64,000 nucleotides of DNA. It comes from Fibrobacter sp. UWB16 (GTDB taxonomy: Bacteria > Fibrobacterota > Fibrobacteria > Fibrobacterales > Fibrobacteraceae). The notes under the pieces were generated by a model that worked only from the letters and a program-made list of their open reading frames with translations, made no database searches and was not told where the DNA came from. The position numbers were made by a program, and so were the translations under genes. Positions 41,136 through 48,690 of this stretch are shown piece by piece (positions within the stretch are counted from its first letter, which is position 1; every line of letters starts with the position of its first letter). Where the stretch lies: the NCBI RefSeq assembly GCF_900215325.1, contig NZ_OCMS01000003.1, forward strand, positions 434,001-498,000, given 5' to 3'.

Positions 41136-41963
41136 ATGAAGCCAATGATTGAATACATCGATTATCGAAAAGTCATCCAAGACTTTTATGACGAAAAAAA
41201 GCGAACTTCTGCTTTTTCATGGCGTGATTTTGCTAAGTCTGCCGGTTTTGCTTCTGCAGTTTTTCTTAAGTACGTTTGCGAAGGAAAAAAGAATCTGAGC
41301 AAAGCGGCAGCATCATCAGTTGCTTCTGCAATGGGACTTTCTGAATTTGATGCCGCTTATTTTAACACTATGGTTGCTTACGGTTCTGCAAAAAATGAAA
41401 GCGACAAGGTAAAGGCTTATGAGGAATTGTGCTCTATGGCGAACCAGCGAAAGGTTAGAACGCTCGGTGCAAATGAGTATGATTACTTCAGGTCCTGGAA
41501 AAACTCTGTTATCCGCGAATTAGCTCCGGCAATGCCTGGCGCAAAGCCTTTTGAAATGGCTAAAGCCTGTAAACCGTTGATTTCTGCGAATGATGTTGAC
41601 TCCACTCTGAATTTTTTGGAAAGGAGCGGGTTGCTTGTCAAAGACGGCAATGATGTCTACCATCAAACGGACAAGACTATTTCTATTGGCGCCGTCGATG
41701 TGATTCCTGCGGCTGCTAGGAATTTGCAGCGTCAAATGGGTGAGCTTGCTTTAGATGCCGTCAGCTTGCCTCCTTCTGAGAGAAGTATGTCGGGCATTAC
41801 CATGGGCATAACCCGTCAAGGGTATGAGCGGATTGTGAAGGCTCTTACGGAATTTCGCAAACAGGTTTTGAATATCATCTCCAAAGACGGTGATACGGAA
41901 CAGGTTTATCGATTGAATTTTCAATTTTTCCCACTTACAGAAAAAGTTAGAGGAGAACGTTAA
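41136..41963 (+). CDS. TIGR02147-family Fibrobacter protein (putative regulator)
   Basis: 275 residues. The pattern MIEYIDYRKVIQDFYDEKKRTSAFSWRDFAKSAGFASAVFLKYVCEGKKNLS matches the Fibrobacter paralogous family TIGR02147 (related to DUF4423). The first 80 residues resemble a helix-turn-helix (SWRDFAKSAG...FLKYVCEGKK), so DNA binding is plausible, though not shown. No membrane segment. It starts a three-gene array and its last codons contain the SD (AGAGGAG) of the next gene, one base apart, so it is tightly coupled to the FISUMP lipoproteins. ATG 41136 or 41145 may be the start. Confidence 0.85.
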   Translation: MKPMIEYIDYRKVIQDFYDEKKRTSAFSWRDFAKSAGFASAVFLKYVCEGKKNLSKAAASSVASAMGLSEFDAAYFNTMVAYGSAKNESDKVKAYEELCSMANQRKVRTLGANEYDYFRSWKNSVIRELAPAMPGAKPFEMAKACKPLISANDVDSTLNFLERSGLLVKDGNDVYHQTDKTISIGAVDVIPAAARNLQRQMGELALDAVSLPPSERSMSGITMGITRQGYERIVKALTEFRKQVLNIISKDGDTEQVYRLNFQFFPLTEKVRGER

Positions 41964-41964
41964 T

Positions 41965-43515
41965 ATGGCTTTGAAACGGTTTATTTTATTGTCCGCCCTT
42001 GTTTTTGCGGCTTGCTCGGACAATGTTGCAAGTGGTGCCAGCGAAGATGTGGGTATTACGCCTCTTGGTAAATGGCAGGTGGCAGGCCTTTCTCAGAAGG
42101 GACCTTTTGTTACTGGATCTACAGTGAATGTTTTCGAGCTTGAAGGTTCGACATTGAACCAGACTGGAAAAATATTCAAGTCTACGATCAGAAGCGATAA
42201 GGGCGATTTCGTGGTCTCGGGGCCGGGACTTGCTTCGCAATATGCGATAATTGAAGTAGAAGGTTATTACCGTAACGAAATGACTGGGCAAAAGTCTTCG
42301 GGCTCTCTTGTCTTGAATGCGATTACGGACCTCAGCCATCGAGAAAATGTCATCGTGAATTTGCTGACTCATTTGGAATATGAACGAGTCAAGTATCTTG
42401 TCGTCAACGGCAAGTCGGTAAAGGACGCCAAGGCGCAAGCCGAAAAAGAAATCCTTACCACGATGGCGATGGATGAATCTGGAACGAGTTTCGAAGATTT
42501 GAACATCTTTAAAGAAGGCGAAGAAAATGCCAAACTCCTTGCGATTAGCGTCTTGATGCACAGTGATGTCGATGTCGCTGGTCTTACAGAGCGCATCGGC
42601 AAATTTAGTTTAGCCTTAGAAAATAATGGCGTATGGAATGATTCTCTAACGAGAACATCTATTGCTGACTGGGCTTCAGATGCTTCGGAAGAAGGAACGC
42701 TTAAAAATATCAGGGATAGCATTCTTGCCTGGGATGTTTCAAAAACATTGCCGAACTTTGAAAAGTACATCGATATGTTCTGGGCCGATAATTACGGCTT
42801 GGGAAAATGTTCTAAGTCAAATGAAGGCGATACGTCTGTAAACGTAAATATTTTGAGCTCTCGATATGGAGACAAGTTTATTTGCATGAATGAACGTTGG
42901 GAATATGCTCATACAAGGATAAGCAAGTATAAAGGTGAATTTGGAATATTGAATGACGAAAGAGACGGACGTTCTTATAAAACTGTTCAAGTGGGGGACC
43001 AGACTTGGATGGCCGAAAATTTGAGATACAATTACTCGGCAAAAGAACTTGTTACTGGGTGTCCTGGAAATATTCCTGATAATTGTGAAAAAATGGGGCG
43101 CTTGTATTCTTATGCCGCTGCTATGGATTCTGCTGGACTTTTTAGCAAAGATGGATTGGAGTGCGTCTTGAATGAATCCCAAGAGATGGACTGCGATTAT
43201 AAGGAATCGTTGCGGGGTGTTTGTCCAGAAGGTTGGCATTTGCCATCGCAAAAAGAATGGGATTCTTTGATATCCGTAGCTGGAGGATATATCATGGCAA
43301 AAAAGACTTTGAGAACGGCTGATGATTTTGGTACAGATGAGTTGGGCTTCAATATCACTGATGAAACATCAAAGTTTTGGACATCTTCCAAATTTGAATA
43401 TTCGGGTTCGTTAACCAGATTTCCGGCTTGCCTTGATTATGTCGACGCCAGCTGGATCTCGTTTGCACCCAGCAATGAAAATGAATATGTTCGTTGCGTG
43501 AAGGATCGCGTTTAA
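41965..43515 (+). CDS. Large FISUMP-domain lipoprotein A
   Basis: 516 residues. Lipobox FAAC followed by SDNV. An N-terminal region of 270 residues (SQKGPFVTGSTVNVFELEG, TGKIFKSTIRSDKGDF, VNLLTHLEYERVK) is shared with the next gene and looks like a beta-sandwich followed by helices. A short YGDKFICMNERW module precedes the FISUMP domain, which runs from DERDGRSYKTVQVGDQTWMAENLRY through CPEGWHLPSQKEW to the final YVRCVKDRV. Translated together with the TIGR02147 gene. Surface location is inferred from the acidic residues after the Cys. Confidence 0.92.
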   Translation: MALKRFILLSALVFAACSDNVASGASEDVGITPLGKWQVAGLSQKGPFVTGSTVNVFELEGSTLNQTGKIFKSTIRSDKGDFVVSGPGLASQYAIIEVEGYYRNEMTGQKSSGSLVLNAITDLSHRENVIVNLLTHLEYERVKYLVVNGKSVKDAKAQAEKEILTTMAMDESGTSFEDLNIFKEGEENAKLLAISVLMHSDVDVAGLTERIGKFSLALENNGVWNDSLTRTSIADWASDASEEGTLKNIRDSILAWDVSKTLPNFEKYIDMFWADNYGLGKCSKSNEGDTSVNVNILSSRYGDKFICMNERWEYAHTRISKYKGEFGILNDERDGRSYKTVQVGDQTWMAENLRYNYSAKELVTGCPGNIPDNCEKMGRLYSYAAAMDSAGLFSKDGLECVLNESQEMDCDYKESLRGVCPEGWHLPSQKEWDSLISVAGGYIMAKKTLRTADDFGTDELGFNITDETSKFWTSSKFEYSGSLTRFPACLDYVDASWISFAPSNENEYVRCVKDRV

Positions 43516-43544
43516 CAGTTTTTAATTAAAAAAGGAGCTTTTAT

Positions 43545-45152
43545 ATGAAATCATATTCAAGTATAATTTTGATGGCCCTCTTGTTTGTTGCCTGTTCTGA
43601 TAATATTTCGGGCAGCGATATCACAAGGGATGATGCCACAAAGGGCGAAGCCACACCTCTTGAAAATCCTTCTGTTGACGGTTGGAAAATTTCTGGGTTC
43701 TCACAAAAAGGACCTTTTGTTACCGGTTCTAACGTGAGTATTTTGGAACTGGATAGCTTGACGTTTGATCAGACCGGTAAAATATTCAAGTCGACAATCC
43801 GAAGTGACGAAGGTGACTTTTCTGTCTCGGGAAAAGGATTCCCTTCGCCGTATGCGATGGTTCAAGTTAAAGGCTATTACCGTAACGAAATTACGGGAAA
43901 GAGGTCTTCGGGCCCCTTGACTTTGAACGCTTTTACAGATCTTCGTAATCGTGAAAAGGTTAATGTGAACCTGTTGACTCATTTGGAATTTGAACGAGTC
44001 AAGGCGCTTGTTTATAACGGAAAATCTTTTGAAGAAGCCAAGGCTCAGGCCGAAAGAGAAGTCCTTGCAGCGATGGCTATGAATGAAGCTGGTGAGTCTT
44101 TTGAAGATTTGGATATTTTTAAATCGGGTGACGGAAACGCCAAACTCCTTGCGATAAGTGTTTTGATGCAAAGCAATGTCAACGTCGCTGGCCTTACGGA
44201 ACGTGTTGGAAAGTTCAGTATGGAACTTGCTGAAAATGGCTCTTGGAAGGATTCTGCGACGAGGACGGAAATCGCAGACTGGGCTTGCGAAGTTTCACAA
44301 CGAGGCTTACTCGTCGATGTCAGAAATAATGTCCTTGCGTGGAAAATTTCGGATACTCTTCCGGACTTTGAAAAGTTTGTCGATGTGTTCTGGGCCGATA
44401 ACTATGGTCTTGGAATATGTTCCGATGCGAATGCGGGTGATACGGCTGTAAACGTAAATCCTTTGAGCAAACAAAACGGAGAAAAATTTATTTGCAAAAA
44501 CGAACGTTGGGAATCTGCGGATAAGAAAAGCAACTATAAGAGTGTGTTTGGAACGATGACCGATGCAAGAGATGGTCAGATGTATAGAACCGTCGAAATC
44601 GGTGACCAAGTTTGGATGGCTGAAAATCTGAATTATGATTACCAGACTCTTCAAACTCATTCTGTATGCTATAAAAGCGAATCTGGCGAATGTGATGAAT
44701 TTGGATTGCTGTATCCTCTTGCGGCGGTAATTGATTCGGCGGGCTTGTTTGGTAATGAAGGTGTTGGTTGTGGCAATGGTAGTTGGAGTATGTGTAACTA
44801 CAGTGAATCGTTGCGGGGTGTTTGCCCGGAAGGTTGGCATTTGCCTTCGGAAAGCGAATGGTTCCAATTACTTGTGTATACTGGTGGAACTGTTGTAGTG
44901 CCTGATGTCGAGGTCGTTATTTATAAAAATGTTCAGGGTATTAACGTTGATGAGTATGGATTTAATAGTTTAGGAGGAGACGCTTTTTATGCTACGGGTG
45001 GTTTTGCAAGTAGAGAAAGTGCTGTTTACTGGGCTTCTTCTCGATATGAAAATCTTCCATCGACAATGGAAATTGGTACAGAAAATGCTGGAATAAACTA
45101 TACAGGCTGGGGTTTCACCTCATTGCACTATGTTCGTTGTGTGAAAGATTGA
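43545..45152 (+). CDS. Large FISUMP-domain lipoprotein B
   Basis: 535 residues, a clear paralogue of the preceding gene over its whole length. Lipobox FVAC followed by SDNI. The N-terminal region repeats GFSQKGPFVTGSNVSILELDS and TGKIFKSTIRSDEGDF almost word for word; NGEKFICKNERW leads into the FISUMP domain (DARDGQMYRTVEIGDQVWMAENLNY, CPEGWHLPSESEW, YVRCVKD). The C-terminal half of FISUMP has diverged most, as expected if it binds variable partners. AGGAG lies upstream of the ATG, 29 bases after the previous stop. Confidence 0.92.
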   Translation: MKSYSSIILMALLFVACSDNISGSDITRDDATKGEATPLENPSVDGWKISGFSQKGPFVTGSNVSILELDSLTFDQTGKIFKSTIRSDEGDFSVSGKGFPSPYAMVQVKGYYRNEITGKRSSGPLTLNAFTDLRNREKVNVNLLTHLEFERVKALVYNGKSFEEAKAQAEREVLAAMAMNEAGESFEDLDIFKSGDGNAKLLAISVLMQSNVNVAGLTERVGKFSMELAENGSWKDSATRTEIADWACEVSQRGLLVDVRNNVLAWKISDTLPDFEKFVDVFWADNYGLGICSDANAGDTAVNVNPLSKQNGEKFICKNERWESADKKSNYKSVFGTMTDARDGQMYRTVEIGDQVWMAENLNYDYQTLQTHSVCYKSESGECDEFGLLYPLAAVIDSAGLFGNEGVGCGNGSWSMCNYSESLRGVCPEGWHLPSESEWFQLLVYTGGTVVVPDVEVVIYKNVQGINVDEYGFNSLGGDAFYATGGFASRESAVYWASSRYENLPSTMEIGTENAGINYTGWGFTSLHYVRCVKD

Positions 45153-45280
45153 TTGTTATCTAGAGGATTATTCGCACATACCGATCCATCGAGTTAAATT
45201 TTTACCTATATTTCAAACGTATAACTAACGCTAGGAGTCCTTCGGCTTTTGCCGCAGGTCTTTCTAGTTTTAAACGTATT

Positions 45281-45308
45281 AACTAGTAACTAGCAACTAG
45301 GAACTAAA
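45281..45308 (+). repeat. AACTAGN heptamer repeat at the frr ribosome-binding site
   Basis: Four successive heptamers: AACTAGT, AACTAGC, AACTAGG, AACTAAA. The AGGA of the third and fourth copies is the SD for frr, eight bases before its ATG. Confidence 0.65.
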
Positions 45309-45310
45309 AG

Positions 45311-45844
45311 ATGTCTGAATATTCTGAAAAGATGGACAAGGCCATCGAGGCCACCGAACGTGAATTTTCCAAGATCCGCGCTGGCCAGGCAAGCCCGGCT
45401 ATCCTCAACGGCGTGCGCATCGACTACTACGGCACTCCGACCCCGATTTCTCAGGTCGCAAAGATTTCTGTGCCCGAACCGCGTATGTTGCTCGTGACTC
45501 CGTGGGAAAAGCAGCTCGTCGATACAATCGACAAGGCTATCCTCGCTGCTAACATCGGCCTTACCCCGATGAAGGACGGCAACTGCATCCGCGTGACGCT
45601 CCCGATCCTCACGACCGAACGCCGCAAGGAACTTGCCAAGATCGCCCGCAAGCATGCCGAAGACGGCCGCGTGGCTATCCGCAACATCCGCCGTGATGCT
45701 AACGACGCCCTCAAGAAGAACAAGGAAATTTCTGAAGACGAAGTCAAGAAGCAGCAGGACGAAATCCAGAAGGCTACCGACAAGGCTATCGCCGAAATCG
45801 ACCGTTTGCTCGCCGAAAAGGAAGCAGACATCCTCAAGGTGTAG
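45311..45844 (+). CDS. frr: Ribosome recycling factor
   Basis: 177 residues, near the usual 185. Diagnostic patterns are REFSKIRAGQASPAILNGVRIDYYGTPTPISQVAKISVPEPRMLLVTPW and IRVTLPILTTERRKELAKIARKHAEDGRVAIRNIRRDAND. It splits post-termination ribosomes with EF-G. It heads the frr-uppS-cdsA run, with uppS 12 bases later. Codon bias is strong. Its leader carries the AACTAG repeats and a CCTTCGGC...GCCGCAGG hairpin. Confidence 0.98.
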   Translation: MSEYSEKMDKAIEATEREFSKIRAGQASPAILNGVRIDYYGTPTPISQVAKISVPEPRMLLVTPWEKQLVDTIDKAILAANIGLTPMKDGNCIRVTLPILTTERRKELAKIARKHAEDGRVAIRNIRRDANDALKKNKEISEDEVKKQQDEIQKATDKAIAEIDRLLAEKEADILKV

Positions 45845-45856
45845 TCCGGGGTTTGC

Positions 45857-46567
45857 GTGGCAAATCAGCTTAGACATGTCGCTATCATCATGGACGGCAA
45901 CGGGCGTTGGGCTCGTAGCCGTGGCCTTGAACGTTTCTTAGGTCACCGCAAGGGCACGGAATCGACGATTGACGCTGTGGAAATGGGCGTGAACCTCAAG
46001 CTCGAGCACATGACATTGTATGTGTTCAGCTCGGAAAACTGGGGCCGCCCGTCCAAGGAAGTGGATTACCTGATGAACCTCCTCATCGAGATGGTGGTCA
46101 AAGAAATCCCCGACCTTATGGCCAAGAACGTGAAGCTTACGGTTATCGGTAACATGAACCGCATTCCCGAAAAGCCTCGTGCAAGCCTCCAGTCCGCTAT
46201 TGATATTACAGCAAACAATACGGGCATGCAGTTGAACCTCGCCATTTCTTACGGTGGCAGGCAAGAAATTGTAGAAGCTACGAAGTCTATCGCTTCGCAG
46301 GTGGCTGCTGGCACGCTCAAGGTTGATGAAATCGACGAAACTTTATTTGCAAAGAATCTCTATTTGAAGGGCGCTCCCGATCCGGACTTGGTTATCCGTA
46401 CCGGTGGAGAATTCAGACTTTCGAACTACCTGCTTTGGCAGGCGGCTTACAGCGAGTTCTATGTGACGGACACGCTTTGGCCGGACTTCACTAAGGAAGA
46501 GTTCATGAAGGCCGTTGAATTTTTCAATACTCGCGAACGTCGTTTTGGAAAGGTATTGCATGAGTAA
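45857..46567 (+). CDS. uppS: Undecaprenyl diphosphate synthase
   Basis: 236 residues. Cis-prenyltransferase motifs: HVAIIMDGNGRWARSRG, YVFSSENWGRP, and the C-terminal PDPDLVIRTGGEFRLSNYLLWQAAYSEFY. It makes the C55 lipid carrier for peptidoglycan and surface polysaccharides. The start is a GTG at 45857, 12 bases after frr, with only a weak G-rich SD; this is the position required by the family N terminus. It overlaps cdsA by eight bases. Confidence 0.97.
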   Translation: MANQLRHVAIIMDGNGRWARSRGLERFLGHRKGTESTIDAVEMGVNLKLEHMTLYVFSSENWGRPSKEVDYLMNLLIEMVVKEIPDLMAKNVKLTVIGNMNRIPEKPRASLQSAIDITANNTGMQLNLAISYGGRQEIVEATKSIASQVAAGTLKVDEIDETLFAKNLYLKGAPDPDLVIRTGGEFRLSNYLLWQAAYSEFYVTDTLWPDFTKEEFMKAVEFFNTRERRFGKVLHE

Positions 46568-47441
46568 CTTGACACAGCGCTTGATTACCGCATTCATCGC
46601 TATTCCGATTGTTTTTGGATGCTTGTGGTATAACGATTTTAGCCGCATTGGACTGATGTGCTTTTTGAGCGCTGTGGGCGCCTGGGAATGGGCCCGCATG
46701 GCATCGAAGATGTACAAGGGTCCGGACATGCGTTACCTCTCGTTTGCATCGTCTTTGGCTTTGACGCTTGCGTGGGCGCTTTCGAAGGGTGGCTATTTTG
46801 GACTCCCGGCTGTGCCTTACGTTGTCGGCATGACGTTCCTCGCCATTTTTGCGATTTACATTGGCGTTGCTTACGCAAAGGTTGAAATCGACCACTTGTT
46901 CCCGTGGCTCGTGATGCAGCTCGGCGCTCCGCTGTATGTGGGGCTCTGGGGTGGCATGAATGTGCTCATGATGGGCAACGGCCAGGGCTTTGAACATTGC
47001 TACCCGTTCATTCTCGTGATGACTGCAGTGTGGCTCTGTGATACGGTCGCGTATTTCTTTGGCAAGTTTGCTGCGGGCAAGGGACCGTTTGGCCGTCATT
47101 TGTTTGCGCCGAGCATTAGCCCCAAGAAAACTTGGGAAGGCTCGATTGCTGGCTCCATCGCAACGATTGCATGGGTTGCGTACTGGGTTAAGTGCAGCGC
47201 TTCGCTCAGCTCTTTCGAAATGAATTTCACTTGGACATCGGCAATCGTCATTGGCCTCCTCATTACAGTAGCTGGTCAGGTGGGCGACCTCTTGATGTCT
47301 GCTCTCAAGCGCTGGAGCGGCACGAAGGATTCCGGGAACTTGTTTGTCGGGCACGGTGGCGTGCTTGACCGTTGCGACTCGTTCCTTCTCGCAGCACCTG
47401 CTCTATACATCTTCATGGATTTCTTGAAGAGCGTTGTGTAA
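46560..47441 (+). CDS. cdsA: Phosphatidate cytidylyltransferase
   Basis: 293 residues with about eight membrane helices. The CDP-diglyceride synthase signature is complete near the C terminus: SALKRWSGTKDSGNLFVGHGGVLDR. It makes CDP-diacylglycerol, the branch point of phospholipid synthesis. ATG 46560 overlaps the end of uppS by eight bases (ATGAGTAA), implying translational coupling. A strong terminator follows; in most genomes dxr and rseP would come next in the same transcript, but here two minus-strand genes intervene. Confidence 0.97.
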   Translation: MSNLTQRLITAFIAIPIVFGCLWYNDFSRIGLMCFLSAVGAWEWARMASKMYKGPDMRYLSFASSLALTLAWALSKGGYFGLPAVPYVVGMTFLAIFAIYIGVAYAKVEIDHLFPWLVMQLGAPLYVGLWGGMNVLMMGNGQGFEHCYPFILVMTAVWLCDTVAYFFGKFAAGKGPFGRHLFAPSISPKKTWEGSIAGSIATIAWVAYWVKCSASLSSFEMNFTWTSAIVIGLLITVAGQVGDLLMSALKRWSGTKDSGNLFVGHGGVLDRCDSFLLAAPALYIFMDFLKSVV

Positions 47442-47470
47442 AAACAAAAGCGCTACGCAAAAGCATTGAA

Positions 47471-47513
47471 AAGACCGTAACTGATTCTCTCAGTTACGGT
47501 CTTGTTTTTTTTT
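47471..47513 (+). terminator. Strong terminator after cdsA
   Basis: Perfect 14-bp stem AAGACCGTAACTGA / TCAGTTACGGTCTT with loop TTCTC, then G and nine T residues. Confidence 0.95.
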
Positions 47514-47532
47514 GCAAGGTTTAAGTTCTTGA

Positions 47533-48690
47533 TTATCTTTTGGGGGTTGACGGCTTCTTGCCTCCCATGCCGTGCTCCTCCATGTAAATGGCGAGGTAGT
47601 CAATAACGCCGGAATCTGCGCCTTTGACCGGAACATAGCGCAAGCTGTAGTCTGCCCCGATGATGATGGCAAGCCCGGCGATGTAATTAATCCAGTGGTA
47701 ATCTTCATGGTACTTCAAGGCGACTTTGCCTTTGGAGCCGAACACGGCGAGCGGCATGACGAAAATGTCGTGCGAGACCATGATGCTTACGCGTTTCCAC
47801 TTGGGTAAATTCTTGAGGATGACTTTCTGTATGAATTCTTCGGCGCGTGGGGTGAGTTCGTAAAGCGCGTCTGTGTAGCCGCCTTCGTAAGCCCAGTGGG
47901 CCATGAGTTCGACAGAACCGCCTTGCATGCCAAGCTTTGTCCCGTATGCGGAAAGTTCGTCGGCGGAGATTTTCAGAAACCAGTTCCCGGTAATATCGTA
48001 GTTCGTGATGAGCTTTGGAAGGCTTGCTTCTCCACGGCCTTTTGAAATGTTGTTTGCTGTCTCGTTGGTGCGCACGAATCCCGAAGTGATGTAACTAAAT
48101 TCTTCGTCGCTCTTGAGCGTGGTACCTAAATTTTGGGCCATTTTTACGCCGTTAGCGGTGAGTTCCGTTTCTATGGCGACATTGTCTTCGCGCTCGGAAT
48201 GTCGAATGATGAAGACTGCTTTTTCGTTTGCGGTAAGACTCTTGTAGACGTCGGCGACAGTTGCAAAACCGTTCTCGTCAAGCGAAATCTCTTTTGCTGG
48301 TAGCGATGTTTGCGAGGAACTGGAAGATTTTGCTACATCTGAAGACGAAGAAACTGGCGTCTCTTGCGATGATGAAATTGCGGATGAACTTGTTTGAACT
48401 GCAGAAGACGAAGACCGCCGATGACTGCTTCGTGATGAACTGGAAAATTGTTTTTGCCCGCTTGACAATGAACTTTGTTGAATGGCTGAACTTGATGGCT
48501 CGACGGTTGCAGTCTCCGATGACGATTGCTCCTCAATTGTTGTAGTTGTGGAAGAGGATGAAGCGGTGCTTTCAGGAGCTGTTGTGGATGTGGCATTGTC
48601 ACAGGCTGAAAGCATCGCCGTGTATGCGATTGCGGCGAACAAGGGATAAGCCGCAATCGCGCAGAGCACGCTTTGTGTAGGTTTATTCAT
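47533..48690 (-). CDS. Ser-rich lipoprotein with histidine-phosphatase domain
   Basis: 385 residues. Lipobox LSAC followed by DNAT, then about 95 residues of serine-rich linker. From residue 150 a histidine-phosphatase (phosphoglycerate-mutase-like) domain follows: VFIIRHSERED carries the R-H-x2-R catalytic motif and IMVSHDIFVMPL the second active-site His. Such domains remove phosphate from phytate, sugar phosphates or proteins. Secretion and anchoring suggest scavenging from phosphate esters outside the cell. It begins directly after the stop of the SUMF1-like gene, so the two are co-transcribed. Confidence 0.85.
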   Translation of the reverse strand: MNKPTQSVLCAIAAYPLFAAIAYTAMLSACDNATSTTAPESTASSSSTTTTIEEQSSSETATVEPSSSAIQQSSLSSGQKQFSSSSRSSHRRSSSSAVQTSSSAISSSQETPVSSSSDVAKSSSSSQTSLPAKEISLDENGFATVADVYKSLTANEKAVFIIRHSEREDNVAIETELTANGVKMAQNLGTTLKSDEEFSYITSGFVRTNETANNISKGRGEASLPKLITNYDITGNWFLKISADELSAYGTKLGMQGGSVELMAHWAYEGGYTDALYELTPRAEEFIQKVILKNLPKWKRVSIMVSHDIFVMPLAVFGSKGKVALKYHEDYHWINYIAGLAIIIGADYSLRYVPVKGADSGVIDYLAIYMEEHGMGGKKPSTPKR

